Assembly: GCA_003342895.1 (NCBI GenBank)
Contig: PTFA01000042.1
Coordinates: 4,219,423 to 4,283,422, forward strand
Reading direction: 5' to 3'
Source of the DNA: Casuarius casuarius
Taxonomy: Eukaryota > Chordata > Aves > Casuariiformes > Casuariidae
Length of the DNA stretch: 64,000 bases
Each line of letters starts with the position of its first letter. The stretch's first letter is position 1. The position numbers and the translations under genes were made by a program. Positions 1 to 12,690 of the stretch are shown here, piece by piece. The notes under the pieces are model-generated. The model was not told the origin of the DNA. It ran no database searches and saw nothing but the letters and a program-made list of their open reading frames with translations.

Positions 1-625
1 ATTTATTAATTTACCTACTCGATAACCTTTACTAACGAATGCTGTTTAAGCCATCTTTATTTATAAGAAAGTTTTTATTTACTTCCAAATGCATTTCTCC
101 TGGTGTTTTTGACTGAGTCTTCTGCATTAGAAAACTGGAATTAAAATGCGAACTGCTACAGCTTTTTTAAAAATGCTACATGAAGACTGTTCTCCAGTTT
201 GTGGAACATTTTAACAGAAATCTTTCGTTTTTACTAGATTGCCTTCCTTTTCCTCAGCCACCTTTGATTCTATACCTGCCTTGTATGTATTGAAAATATA
301 TATGTATACACAGTATTATATGCTTCTCATGGTATTCCAATTTTTATGAGCATATGGAATATTGCTCAGATAGGTAGTCTTTCTAAATTCAGAATGAACT
401 TTTCAAGTTTGCCCACTGTGTATGTAACATATGACTTCCTGTCATGATAACCTTTATAGTGTAGAGGCTAACATACTTTCCTATAATTGTTTACAATGAA
501 TATCTGATTCATGCTTCAGCACATGTTATTTTAGTCATTTGCTTCAAAACATGACTAATCAAATTAATATGAGGTTGGATGTCACAGCATTAAGACATTC
601 TGTGTGTGCAAAGATTAACAGAGGA
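1..625. other. AT-rich non-coding DNA
   Basis: No gene or recognisable repeat is visible. The stretch is AT-rich with scattered stops in all frames and no convincing splice-bounded open segment. Confidence 0.6.
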
Positions 626-698
626 AAGTGCTTAGTAAAGTAAAAATAAAGTTAAGCATGTGCTTAAGTTTAAGCATATTCAGTGCACTCTGCTGAAC
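626..698. repeat. Palindromic MITE-like repeat, degraded
   Basis: The core reads GTTAAGCATGTGCTTAAGTT followed by TTTAAGCAT, and the flanks are AAGTGCTTAG on the left and a TGCTGAA-type end on the right. Alternating TTAAGCA and TGCTTAA units are a hallmark of an old dispersed sauropsid repeat whose halves are near-complementary. Similar copies occur at 10561-10620 and 22938-23040. The assignment comes from remembered consensus features, not from an alignment. Confidence 0.55.
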
Positions 699-3600
699 CA
701 GTATAACTTAAGGATATTGTTGTTTCAGCTCAGGTATTAACTGTGAGATCAGTCAAAAAGATTGCTACAGCTTTTGATGCGTTGTACTTAGAGAGGTAGT
801 CAAACCAACAGCTCAGAAGAAAAATGTTGTTTCAGGTTGATGAGAGACAAAGATTGGAGTGAATGTTCTTTTTATTTTCCCAAACAAAAGAAAACTGACA
901 CAACACCAAAAAATCCTCAACACACAAAAAAATGTACTTTGTGTCACTCGAAAAACTTTTTAACTCCAACTACACTTGTGGTTTGATTTTTTAACTGAAT
1001 TCCCATTACTGTTACTAAGCAATGTCTTTTTAATGTCTTTCTAAACAAAATCACCCATCCAAAATTATAAAATTGAAACAATTACTGCAGGAAAATTTCA
1101 GCTTTTTTCATTCTTCTCCCCTTTTTAGGAGGAGTACCTCACAAATTCAAACTCTGCCTTCATCAGGTAACTTATGGCTCTGCAGCTGTCTTTTCGGCTT
1201 AGTCTATTACGCAGCAGAAACAGCTTGTGGCACGTTTTTAATTGCACAGATGAAGAAGAAAAGGAAAATGTGCACGGAGATATCAGTGAGGTAACAAGAA
1301 AAATCCTGCAAGTTTTGCCTGTAGCAATATCTCTTCTGAGTCAGTGATGGCCAATATTATCATTCCTATGAAATCCATTCTGTGACACCAACATTAACTC
1401 CAGAAAGAATGGAAAAAACACCTGCTGCCATTGATAAAAGCTGAACTAAGAAAGCCAACCCAAATGAAGACAATCTCAAGTCCAGAACACTGAGATATAC
1501 ATTTACTACAGCAAAAGAAAATATTTCCCCATACCTCACTAATAAGACCAAATGACTAATACAATGAGAAACAAAGCTGTATGGATGCAAAGCTTAAGCT
1601 ACACTGAAACAAAGATTTTACTTTTCTTTGGATTGTATTTAAAAATGACTCCCAATATGACTTTACATACTGTGTGCTATGCCTTAAAACATACAGGAGA
1701 GGTATGCAGGCTGTTTCTCTTTTATTGTTTCCCCAAACAAACCTGTTTCCTACAAGCCGTTCCCATATCTTTTGTGCCATATCCAGCTTCCCAGAAAAAC
1801 AGCAGGAAAACAAAGTGTGAACTCAAAACAACCCATTTCCACAGAACAATGTGCCATACCAAGGAGAGAAAGCTACAGGGGGGAGGTCTGGAGGGAGAGA
1901 GAGAAAGAAGCTGTTTTGATGCTGCCAAGGGATGTAAAGAAAAAAAGGAAGAATGAACTTTTAAAAGTCACAGAGAGGAAGAGTTGTGTAACTGTAAATA
2001 TGCAATAGGCAGGTTGCCAACTATTTCAAAGGATTTGAGGTTTCAAAATCATCCAGAAGGCTAACTGATTTGCACTCTGGGTTTTGAGCTTCCAGGAACA
2101 CCTTTGTATGTTTGAGAGCCAGAAACTACCATATCCTTTTATAGACTACTCAAGCCATACTTGGTCATAATTTCAAGTGGAATCATTAAGGAATGTAAAC
2201 AGACACCATTTATGCTTCTCTGCAATCTAATAAAAATGAAAACATGGACTAAATAAAGCAAAATGATACATGTTGTTCTATAAGAAGGGAAAACCAGAGA
2301 TTGTATTAACTTAGTTCCTGGCTGACCTAAGCAATCTTCAAAGTTCCTGGTATTCAGTAAACCAATAAAGCCCGTACACTAAACTCCCATAAGTATAATG
2401 CATATCACTCATTCAGACATGTATGATAAAAGTCAATGATGAATGTCACTGTGCCATTTTAAAATCCTGTTTCCATATTTGGGTTGTCAAGGATATAAAA
2501 CCAGAAAGAAGGAATAAAAGCAAGTAAGGAACAAAGTCTTGCTATTCATGACAATTGTGCAAGTTAGAAAGCAATTGTTTTAGAATAAACTCAGCAACTG
2601 GGATGCATTTCCCCAACTTGTGAATCTGACCAGTTTTGAAATCTTTGAGTAGGGAGATATTCTGCTTTTACAGTGAAAAAATGTGTTTCCTTTTTGTTTA
2701 CTTTTGACAAAAGATGCAAATGCACAGACCTTGCAATCATTTGCAATTAAAAACCACAGTGCAAAATACTACCCCACGTAAACATGGACTTAGTATTAAT
2801 ATGAACGAAGATGAACTCTACAAAGAAGCTGATATGGGGCAACATTCATGCCATGATGCCTTCCTCGTGCATACTCTTAAACTGCCCTGGCACTGCGGAA
2901 AAAAGGACCTTTCAAATGTAGTATTTACAGTAGTATTTACTAATCATAACTCTTCTGTTATGCTAGACTCAACCCAGAAAGGGACTGTGCTATGTTGGGC
3001 ACTAACTAAGCCAAAGCAGTAGATAGACACTGTCACAAAATGCTTCAGACAGAAGCTGAGGGAAACGGATACAAAGCACAGATCAAGTGCACAGTATGGC
3101 CAATGTGACTGTCACAGTTGTGCCAAAGGTTATTTTTTAATTCGAAGGAACTATGAAAAAGACAATAAAGAATGAAAGGATGCTATGCAAGCCAGGCGAA
3201 AAGCAGAGTGGAGATGAAGAGAAAAAATTGAGGAAGGGGAAAGGGGAGCAAACAGCTATTCAGCACAGACAGGAGCAAGCCCAGCTGAAACCCAAGAAAC
3301 GACTCATCCTTGTCCTGCCTCCTTCTGCAGCTGCTCTCACTGGCTCTGCTCTAGCTGGTCTCCCTCTTTACATTGACATTATGGTGACAAGGGGGGACCT
3401 GGAGGGATCTCTTCTGTTTTTGGTGCCCTTTAACTGCCCAGGACCAGCTCTCCAAGGATCTCATGCTGAGGACAGCGCATGGTGGTGAGGGAGGCACAAA
3501 CCCAATGTGCAGCCCTGACAGTGCCCCCAACCCCCTTTTAGCATTGATTCCTACCTGCTGAGCATGAGGCAGCTGAAGAGAGCAGAACCCCATCCAAGGT

Positions 3601-4950
3601 GGGAGGCGATACCCTTGCATGCTGCTCCAGGGTGCATCTCCTAATGCAGCACATCCCACCAGTGGGAAGAAGGCCCTGACTCCTCGTGTGCAGGATCCTC
3701 CTGCCCTAATGTAATGGGGGAACTTGGCTTTTGGTAACATCCTGAGCTGCCAACAGTGGGGGTAAGCCAAAGGCAACAGTAAATCGATAATGACACTTCA
3801 CATGAGAGCAGAAAGGTGGGCTTTTTCTGCTTTATTTTCCCTCTGAAAACCTAACAGACTGAAGACTAGAATTTGACCAAGGAAAGTCTTAGACTTTTCT
3901 TAATATATCATTCAATTCAACTGGAAAGCATACAGTTAATACGGCTTTTGTACTTTTGGGTGCTTAATAGCCTTGCAAATCAAGCTACTAGTTATGATGC
4001 ACATGTACATTCATAGGTGTCCAACCTCAGGCACTCATGTTTGAACTATGCATCTGTTCAAAGCATAAATTTCTCAAGACTGTAATTCTGCAGCTAGTCA
4101 AATGCAAAGAGATTGCTGATGATTTCAAGCACGATTTTGACCAAAACAAAATGGTTTTTAATTTTTCATTGTGTTCTAACTCCATCAGATTTAACAGAAA
4201 CATTGGCTTGGTTTTACCACGAGAACACTGTCTCTTGTGAATGTTTTTTAAATATCTGAAAGCTTTCTGAACCCCTTTTGGTATAAGATACTTCAGTAAG
4301 ATTGGAATCTAAAATGGATCTTTAAAAACCAACTCTTTTGTAAGAATATGGAAAACAGATCTAAGGCTTCAGGAAGATTTTTCGCTTCCTCATGTTGAGT
4401 ATTTCATCACTGACCAGGCATGTTTTAAAGTTGTTTATTACCCTCTGAAGCTTCAGACTTTGGTCATGACTGTGGAGAAAACGTTTGCTAGAAACATTTT
4501 AAATTCCTGCCCACATCTTCCTGTGTTGTAGTTTTTCTACAAATAGACCTTGAATGTTGAATATGCTAAAAGTTACATTTGTCATATACACAAATACATT
4601 TTCAATCACTTATTTGAAAATCCTGTTCTCATTTACAGTTTTTAAAGTCTGGAATTCCTGATTCTGTATTCCTATTATAATCCCTGAGGATATTTCTAAC
4701 TCTTACTCTACTGATTAGGTGTTAGTGAGCTCATCAATTCTTGCAAAGCAAACTGCATTACTAGTTTCAAAACCTGGTAGTTAAAAATTTTGCATTCCAT
4801 GTTTATCTTTTATATGAGCATTTCTATTGATACAAATGGACCTATTTGTAAGTAAAAGCTAACAGTCTTTAATATATAGATATTTCTGACAACACTAAAA
4901 CAACTTCAGCATTAACTGAGCTTTATGGCAGCCTATGAAATTTCAGGAGC
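699..4950. other. Non-coding DNA with a GC-richer stretch at 3.3-3.8 kb
   Basis: No gene is supported. A purine-rich GA tract lies at 1891-1910. About 3300-3780 is visibly richer in G and C than its surroundings, and this lowers stop-codon density enough to leave overlapping open frames on both strands (a minus-strand frame spans 3351-3776). The encoded peptides resemble no family I know, and simultaneous openness on both strands points to composition rather than coding. The rest is AT-rich single-copy-looking sequence. Confidence 0.55.
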
Positions 4951-5050
4951 TGAGTATTACAATGCCCCATTTCGTGGCAGATAAAAGTGCAGAGAAATTA
5001 ATAATGACACCAGTTCAGTGGGAAACAGAAGATCAGACTGAACGTGTCTC
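4951..5050 (-). repeat. MIR/core-SINE-like remnant, antisense
   Basis: The plus strand reads GAGTATTACAATGCCCCATTT, then GCAGATAAAAGTGCAGAGAAA and, further on, GAAGATCAGACTGAACG. The order matches the reverse complement of a MIR-type tail: a TATTAT-CCCCATTTTACAGAT block, a GAGGCACAGAG block, then a CTGAACCC block. It is heavily diverged. A weaker extension to about 5200 (GACACAGAGAAT ... CCCAGCCATTAGCG) may belong to it. Confidence 0.42.
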
Positions 5051-7189
5051 AAGATGGGAACCTGAAACAAGCGTCTGTTTTTGAAAATACAGACATGGTG
5101 ATTTTTCCCAGTGACACAGAGAATTTGTCAAAGATCTGTGGATATAACTCAAAAAGCCTCCCTTCTCATTCCCTGTCCCAGCCATTAGCGTTCAGAACAT
5201 GAGTGTACAGAACTTGCTTTGACTTGTCAGTGCTACATATCTCTCTGCTCCCACTGGGCTTACAACATGTGAATTAAAAGAGGCAAAATGTCCTGTACTT
5301 GGCCAGCAACAACAGGGAAAAGTAGCAGGCTATTGATTATACAAATGGAAGGTTCCTGGACTGTGTGATTTTTTTTTTCTCCTGTGTTTTCATGATTCGG
5401 GGGGAAAGATTTTCCCACATAGGCAAGCTACTCTTACAAGCACATCACCAAGATCGAAGTTTGCAGAGTGGGGTGAACCATGTTACTGGTGGAAACAGGT
5501 GTGAGATGTTTGCATGAAGTTTTAGGAGATGGGCTATGTGAAGCCAGCTCTGTTCTTTGAAAACATGTTAAGTTGAGGGCAACTGAGGATTACATAAAGC
5601 AGAGAAAAAGCAACTGAGTGAAAAAGAAAACAGAGGAAGAGATGAAGTCCTAAAAGAGATCACAGAAATCTACAGGGGGAAAGAGGATGGGTGATTAAAG
5701 AATGGGCTGAAGTCTGTGAGACTGGAGGAGCCTGGTGGTGACTGGAGCACTGGGAAGGCTTGGAGAATGAAGAGGGCAGCCCGAGAAACTGTAAAAATCA
5801 GAGGCAACCTAGGTAATATTCATGAGGACTTTGGTATGCTGGAAATATCCAAAGTGGTTAAGATTTATAAAAGAGAATATCCATTGATTGGTGTTGTAAA
5901 AACTCTATGTATGGACACAAATCTTTCACAGGTAAGGATAGAGTTTTTTGTAGCAGTGTACAAATATAACTTCAAATACTTATTACTCATTTTAGTTTAG
6001 AGATATTTTTTGACATATGATCAGCAAAACCACAGGCTCTATGAAGCTGAGAAAGTAAATCAGAACAGAATGCGACAACAGAGAAGAGAAAAAAATAACA
6101 TGCTGAAGGTCAGAGAACTGCACACTTCTATTACAAGCTCCTGCATGCATTTCTTCTGTCACCCAGAAGAAGAGAGAATCAGCATTTGGTATTTAGCAAA
6201 TATGTTGAGTAACAGACTGGAGTAGAATGGAGAGATTTAAAATTGTTCATACTACACCAAATACAGAAGATGCAGCTTAGAAAAACAGGGGCTGGTTAAA
6301 TAAATTTTTCATGTCAGCTCCGTTAGGGCTTTTTAAGAGTAGGACAACCTAGGGAATCTCAATGCAGTCTTTTCTGAGCCAGCTGAGTTTACAAATAGTT
6401 TTATGCGAATCTCTGACATGTTAACACTTAGACTTTTGCTAAATGATCTGCCCCCCAAAAACAGTATGTGCAGGAAGGAGAATGCATTCACATGTGCGGA
6501 CTGAGGATTCCTTCTTGTGCATTTGTTCCACAGTTGTGCTGGGACCACCACAGGCATCACGTCCCTTCAAGTAGCGAGACAACTCTCTCTGCCATTTGCT
6601 GGGCACAAGGTGCTCTAGAACATGTAGGGAAGTGCTGAAAAGAGGAAGGACCTTCTCTTTACCTTTACACAACTTTCCTGGAAAGGCATTTTCTCATTTC
6701 AGAGGGCAGCACACCCACCCCTCTGGCAGTGGTGAACTCCTAGAAGAGTGCTGTGGCCTTTGCGCAGCATCTCTACCACACTGTGGCTGAAGGGCACAGC
6801 AGAGCTCATTGCTCAAGTCAAGTCTTATTTAATAAAAGAAACTCAGGGTCTTTGCACAGAAGAGAGTCTTCTACAATTGCCCACTGCTCTGTAAAAGCAA
6901 ATGTGAATTTTTAGCTTGTACTTTGGCCTTTGGTTTCTCTGTGCATTTGTCTAATTCACAGAAATAATCAGGAGTCCGGGTGCTGTTTTGTGTAGAACTT
7001 CTTTGCTTGCAAAGCTAGACTTTTTTGGCAGTTTGGCCCTCTGTTCTCCTCTGCTTGGCCACATTCTCATTTATTTACACAAGTTTGGTGATTGCAAATG
7101 GTCTCTGAAGTACTGGAGACTGTAGTTTATACTCACTGTCATGAAAATTCATAGTATAATGACTCTGTTTTTCTTTCCTCCTAATGTCT
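5051..7189. other. Non-coding DNA, purine-rich around 5.6-5.9 kb
   Basis: No gene is supported. The segment 5580-5940 is unusually purine-rich and holds a 94-codon open frame (5716-6000) that lacks an ATG start and resembles nothing I recognise. A donor-like TTTCACAG/GTAAGG lies near 5931. A GC-richer patch lies around 6500-6790. AATAAA occurs at 6829-6834 without other signs of a transcript end. Confidence 0.5.
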
Positions 7190-7500
7190 CCTGCGTACTA
7201 AGATGACAGTTTCAAAAAGTCTAAAAATTTATCTTCCTTATGATCCTTGATAGACTCTAAATACTTCCTTGACAGATTTTGTTTTCCCATCTTTATTTTG
7301 TATTTATTAGCACTGACCTGCAGTCATTATTATTGTTTCAGCTGCTTATGCAGCATTTTGCAAGTCATTTTGAATCAAGTTATATTGTTTCTCCTTCTCC
7401 TCAGTGCCTACTTTTAGTGTCATTAGCAAACTTGGAAGTTTAATTTTCAGCATTATCACAGTCCTACTTGGTCTATCTGTTATCTATTATTTTGAAAGAG
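7190..7500 (-). repeat. CR1-like LINE fragment (reverse transcriptase), antisense
   Basis: On the minus strand the stretch covering 7412-7433 translates to SKFANDTK, matching the SKFADDTKL block that holds the catalytic YADD/FADD motif of CR1-type reverse transcriptases, here with one catalytic aspartate changed to asparagine. Further along in the expected order the minus strand gives IQNDL in another frame, as in the IQNDLDKLEKW block downstream of the catalytic site. Frame changes and stops show the copy is long dead. The outer limits are approximate. Confidence 0.68.
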
Positions 7501-10500
7501 TTAATTCTGAGGATTTATCAAGCTTCCTTTTTAAGACACTGCAGTTGCCAACTTTCATGATCTTCTTGAAAGTCTCATTATATTTCCCTTTGAACCTAAA
7601 TTCAAGAGTCAGCTGAAAACCTAAGACTATTAGTTTTAATTTCAGGAAAAAAACCACTTGTAGCCTAACAGTTGCAGACAAAAAAAAAAAAAAAACTCTG
7701 AAAACATGAAGGTCAAGGTTTAAAAAACAGACAAGAAAATAAAGAATATAGCACATATTACACCTTGATATTCCATGATTTTGAAGCTAATCTCATCTTC
7801 TCCTGCATCCTGAATTTCAAATATTTTTTACTGACAAAATTATAAAATTCCTTATTGTTCATCTTAATTTGAATATTGCGTCCCATCGCTTTCTATCTTC
7901 ACCTTGAAACTTTCATATAGAACCTTTTTCGACGTTTTTCCTTGTCTTCTTATTGAATCTTCTGAATTTCTTGGAGTCCTCCTCTTTTGACTACGGAAAT
8001 GAGCAGCACAGCAGCCAGGAAAAAAGGGTAAATAAATACCTTGGGGCTCACACACATCCTACTTAACGCTGGCCATGTTCAAGCAACCCACCATTCCCTT
8101 TAATTGACCATCTCCAATGTTATAAAAGCCTTTAAGTTCCAGAAATTACAATATTTGGAGAGAAAATTACCACTAATATATAGAGAGATACATTATCTTT
8201 ACTTGTGATATTGCAAACACTGTATAATTCTGATCAAAAAAACCCCAAAAGCACTGAAGCTCACTTACAATTCAGTTACTACATAGCAAATATATTTCTC
8301 CCTATAGGTTAGACTGCCAGGTCTATCTCTTTGGATATGCCTCCTGGCCTTTAAACCTTTAGCATAGAGTTGGGGTCTTTAACACTAGAGTGTCTTTCGT
8401 AAGGGAAAGCTGAGGTCTTCAAGTATTCGCATCATTTAAGAAACTGCCCTTTAGGAAAACCACCAAATATCATAAGACTTCTGATAAAAATTGTGAGAGT
8501 TGGCAAATACTGCATCCTGTGAGAGGTAGTTGAGACTGACAGAGGCTGAGGCCAAACTAAACCTCTGTGACTGAGGAAAACGGCACTATGAAGGCCCAGG
8601 CTCAGAAGAGAAACACACTGGGAATAGAATTTGCTCTGGTCTGGGTTCTAAAAACGTTAGATTTAGTATGTGATGAAGGTCTGAAAAATAAGTAAATCTG
8701 GAGACAGCTAAGATTTATAATGCATGCTAATTGGAAAGGATCTAGGCACCATTATGGAAAAATAACTCATGCAGAATACATATAATTTTATAGATTGTGC
8801 TATACTTCAAAATGTTTGTAACATCTATTCAAAATGCATTTAAAAAGAAAGGCACTGTGGCTGTCAAATCTGCAACACAGTTGCCAGGCATGCAGCTTTG
8901 CAATTCATCGTCCATTCCAAGCCCATTTTGAATGTGCGGAGCTAAAGTTTCCCTTCCTAAGTGAGACAGAAAAATGCAAAAGCATTGCACTAGTAGCAAT
9001 GGTTAGTGGAAGCTTTCTCTCCAAATCATGTCATTGATACCCATGCAAATAAAAACCTAGCAAAACAACACCAAACAAAAAGTCTGAAGAGTTTGAAAGG
9101 GAACAGAGTTACCACTTTACTAATCAAAAACACTTTTTTTTCAGTATGTTAAAGATGGGGAGGAAAATATGGGAGAAGTTTTGAAAAAATGACATTTTCT
9201 AGCCTTTGAGCTGGTTAACAGTACAGGTTTAGAGGGAGGTACAAGAAAGAAAAGTACAGCAAAGCCACTCCATCCAAATTCACCTACTGTTCAACTGTTT
9301 TTATTTAACTTTCAATCATATTATTTTAGTAACCAAAGACTTTTCCCAGGAGAAAAAAATGGTCTAAACACTTTGAATTTTCCTTTCCTTACTTTTTCTA
9401 GAAAAGTGCTATTGAATAAGTAGTTTTCTGACATTGCCAGAAGCAGGTAACTGCCATAATGGCTCTTGCCAATTGCAAAGAAGCAGGTCACCTGCAAAAT
9501 TCCCCCCATCCAAAAATCTCAGTTAGCAGAAGCAGTGGGAACTCTTGAGTGGTTTGTCATCTTGGAAAATCAACGTCCTTTTTTAGATGTCCAAGTGGAG
9601 ATTTAAAAACCTAACTTAAGGACTCTTTTTTGAAAATTCCAACCCACTGCATTTAAAGACTTTCTATTACACTTGCATTCTCAGGCAGAAACTCATAAGA
9701 TTTAGTTAGGATTGTAAACATTTACTATACTGTTGTCTTATTAGAAGCAGTAATGGACTCAACTTATTTGAAATTCTTTGGCTCTGAATACATACTGTTG
9801 AAGAGTTTATAAAGCTGACGTCCATAGATTAGATTCCCATCTACCTTTCTTTTCAGCTTTACATGTATGTTCAGCTTTTCTGTAGCAAGTACATTTCCTT
9901 AAAACCTATAATTCTAAATTAAGAGTAAATCTATATTTAACATGGCCAATATTTGAAAAAAATAGGAATTCAGCAGTAAAGTTAATACACTAATGATTAA
10001 AAGAAAACAACAAAAAAAGGAAATTAATTGTCAAAACTTGGTAGATAGAATATGGTTTTCAGACAAAACCTATTTTTATACAAGTTATGGTTTCTCTACA
10101 AAACAAAACTAAACAAGATTTGTTAGTTAACTGTTTACAAAACATAAGCTAAAAATAAGAGTTTCAGTAAAGACTTTTATTGGAAGATTTTCAGGAGAAT
10201 AACTGCTTCTTGACCAATATTATGAGCAATACATACAACTTTACTCTTCTTTCTATGTAGGAGCTCCATGCATGGGAGAATTTTTTGCTCTGTATCTATC
10301 AGATGAAGACAAAGATATGTATCTTTCAGTCTCTTTTTTCCTATATTTTTCCTCCACATAGAAAATAACACAATTCCCTGATCTTTTCCTGGGCACAGCC
10401 TCCCCACTACTACCTAATACAACCTCCCTAACACTGTACATGCTGCAGATACCTCTGTCCTTACAGGTGTATAAAATGTGCTGGGTTTGGGGCCAGGCAC

Positions 10501-10560
10501 TCTGCCACAGCAGAGCCCAGCATGACGAAGCACTTACTTAGGCACACTCTTAATCTAAAA
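7501..10560. other. AT-rich non-coding DNA
   Basis: A run of about sixteen A lies at 7680-7695. No gene, RNA gene or clear repeat family was recognised in the rest. Open frames are at most about 90 codons and mutually overlapping. Confidence 0.55.
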
Positions 10561-10620
10561 GGTCAGTGGAACTGCACAGACACTTTCAGTTCAGCATGTG
10601 CCTGTACGGTTTGATGAATC
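10561..10620. repeat. Half of a palindromic MITE-like repeat
   Basis: GGTCAGTGGAACTGCACAG is followed by TTCAGCATGTGCCTGTACGG and ends in TTTGATGAATC. This follows the pattern TCAATGGGACTAC ... TTAAGCATGTGCTTAAG ... TTTGCTGAATC seen in the same repeat class at 626-698 and 22938-23040. Confidence 0.45.
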
Positions 10621-10700
10621 ACATCTATGATGACCATTCAGTGAACGCTGTGCTGCCTGTGACCCTCCATAGAGCCTGTCTTTTCAGCTGGGCCAACCCA
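10621..10700. other. Short non-coding spacer between repeat remnants
   Basis: Nothing recognisable; it may be the diverged middle of a composite repeat joining the pieces on either side. Confidence 0.4.
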
Positions 10701-10737
10701 GCCTGATCCAAAGTTGACTCAAGTCAACGGAGAGCCT
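10701..10737. repeat. Palindromic MITE-like repeat end
   Basis: GCCTGATCCAAAGTTGACTC leads into AAGTCAACGGAGAG, the GGCCTGATCCAAAGCCCATTGAAGTCAATGGAA pattern of the class. Only one half is recognisable. Confidence 0.45.
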
Positions 10738-11081
10738 CAGCACCTTAAATGGGCAGGATTGTGCTGATCTGAAGCCAGGAGAGGAAACTCTGAGGAAACA
10801 TAAGAGCTACCCTGTTTGTTGCCTTGAATATTTGTTTAGTGTTTTGGAATTTACTGACTAAAGCTGCATGGAAGAAACTTGGCAGCCAGAGACTTTTGCC
10901 AAGTTGAGTTATTTTGGTTGTATCAGAACTCCTGAAATAAACGCAAAACTCCAGCGAGACTTTTGTGTTCACACCATAGCCTCCTTGAATACCCTCCATC
11001 CAGCTGCTCAGAATCACCCTGGATTGGCAGTCCTGCTGTAGTCTTGACTAACGAGGCAGTGTGATGTTAAGAACGTTATGC

Positions 11082-11180
11082 ACCCAGTCCTCCTCTCACT
11101 TTACATCCATCTGATACCACTGTAGCCTATTGGATATAGTATATTCAAATCGGATTTACTCCCGCTCAGGAAACAGGCAA
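11082..11180. repeat. Palindromic MITE-like repeat, nearly complete
   Basis: The left part reads CCCAGTCCTCCTCTCACTTT and the right part ATCGGATTTACTCCCGCTCA. This follows the order of a class member with a CCTGATTCTCCTCTCACTTACA left end and a TGATTTACTCCCGCTGTG right arm. The middle is diverged and the outer right terminus is lost or unrecognisable. Confidence 0.5.
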
Positions 11181-11234
11181 ATTCCACAAGTTTGATGTAG
11201 AGCTCAACACAAAACTCTCAAAGTTTGAACTTCC

Positions 11235-11860
11235 TTGAGTGGTCACCATGCCGTATTTCCTCTCGCCAAAACAATATTAACTGAACAAGCCACATCCATC
11301 AGTTTATTGACTGTACAGAAGGGAAGCCAAGGCTTCCACATCTCAGAAGTGGCTATTTTATTAACTAAAATTTTCAACGAAAATATCGTTCTTAAAAATA
11401 CCACATTTAGAGTACAGCGGACATGGAAAAGGAGCCCACAGATGATTCAGCTTGAGTTTGTGTTCATTAAGAGGGTTAACACAAACGCTCCTGATTGTTT
11501 CTGTTGTTTATGAATCTCGACCTTCAGAACAGCACTAAAATGTGCTGTCTCCTAAAGATGTTCCCTACCGATATGACACACACTTTGCATTGTTTCGCTG
11601 CACACAAGCATTAATATCCCAGAGGTAACCCACCCTTCTTTTAACGGCTGGTGACAGGTCCAATGGCTGAGCAAAAATCAGTTGAAGGAAAGGGAAGTCT
11701 TGTCGGAAATGAGATTAATCTTGTAACGAGTGTTCAGCCCTGATAACCCATCTGTGCAGAGAACTGCTTTAACTGGAGAGCAATTAACCTTCACCTGACA
11801 AGCTCTGTCCAACCGTTATAAACAACATTAAAGGCACAGGATCCCCCTCTTTTTTCCCCC
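11235..11860. promoter_or_regulatory. Candidate conserved non-coding (enhancer-like) element
   Basis: This stretch keeps many CpGs for such AT-rich DNA (for example in CGAAAATATCG, TTTCGCTGC, TAACGGCTGG, TTGTAACGAG, AACCGTTAT). It contains a perfect palindromic K50-homeodomain-type site AGATTAATCT at 11712-11721, an AATTA core near 11781 and an E-box CACCTG near 11792. It has no repeat signature. Retained CpGs plus homeodomain cores resemble deeply conserved vertebrate enhancers, but conservation cannot be seen in one sequence. Confidence 0.3.
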
Positions 11861-12596
11861 CTTATGTAGACTAAACAATCAGATTTTGAATTCCATGAAA
11901 ATGATACATGTAACTATGCCTTGATGACAAATCACAGGAAAAATTTTAAAAAGGTAATGGCTGTATGGAAATAATGTGAAAAATGTCTCTGGCCACACTT
12001 TAGTAAGTTGATCTGATTAGCAAAAGGCAATAATTTTGAGCACTTCCAAGGGAATACCTTACGCATGAGGGAAATAGATGTGAATATGCCAAAGACTAAC
12101 AATAATAAAAATTTATGCAAGTAGATAAGAGCTGGCTAGTCAAGACCCAGAAACATTCCTTTTAGGATGCAGCATGCATTTCCCTAACACTGAGGTGAAC
12201 CCAAAGCCAAGGGGCAACTTCCTAGAGCTTCTTCACCCATGGCCTTGCGGAAGTTAGTTGTCAAAACTAACTTCAACTTGCAGGACTCATCTTCAGGACC
12301 TGGGCTTTTGAATCAGATCCCCACAGGACTGACTCTCCCATCCGACAGCCAGTGCTCCACACAATGTATTTATTATGTTCTTTGAAAGGGTCTATAAATC
12401 CATCCTCCAATTCCCACCCTGTTAGAGCACAACATGAATTTAAACAACTGCCCTTCTGAGAGAGGCAATAATCCTCACGCTTCAGTAGTCTAAAGGGATA
12501 ACAGAACGTGGGTCTATTTTTCAAAGATGAATAGGCATGATATATACCAAGCCACAATAGCGAAGCACTGCTGAACTCTGTGGGGAAAGGCCAAGA
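11861..12596. other. Non-coding DNA
   Basis: No gene or repeat recognised. Short overlapping frames only. Confidence 0.5.
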
Positions 12597-12690
12597 TACT
12601 GATCTCAGTCACAGTGGCAGAAACCTGGAGTGACTCCACTGGAGTCACTGGCAGAACAATGAACAAAATTTGGGCTGAGCTCCTGAATAA
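12597..12690. repeat. Palindromic MITE-like repeat with central inverted repeat
   Basis: GATCTCAGTCACAGTGGCAG is followed by a central palindrome AGTGACTCCACTGGAGTCACT, then GGCAGAACAA and AAATTTGGGC. This matches the class layout of a left arm ACAC-GG-GTAAATCTGGAGTAACTCC and a mirrored right arm. The central palindrome is the best preserved of all copies in the window. Confidence 0.6.

Noticed and set aside
747..800. Possible LINE motif (GCTACAGCTTTTGATGCG read as ATAFDA)
   Set aside because: A single short resemblance to SKAFD with no neighbouring reverse-transcriptase blocks.
3351..3776. 141-codon minus-strand frame
   Set aside because: Composition effect of a GC-richer patch; plus-strand frames overlap it and no family is recognised.
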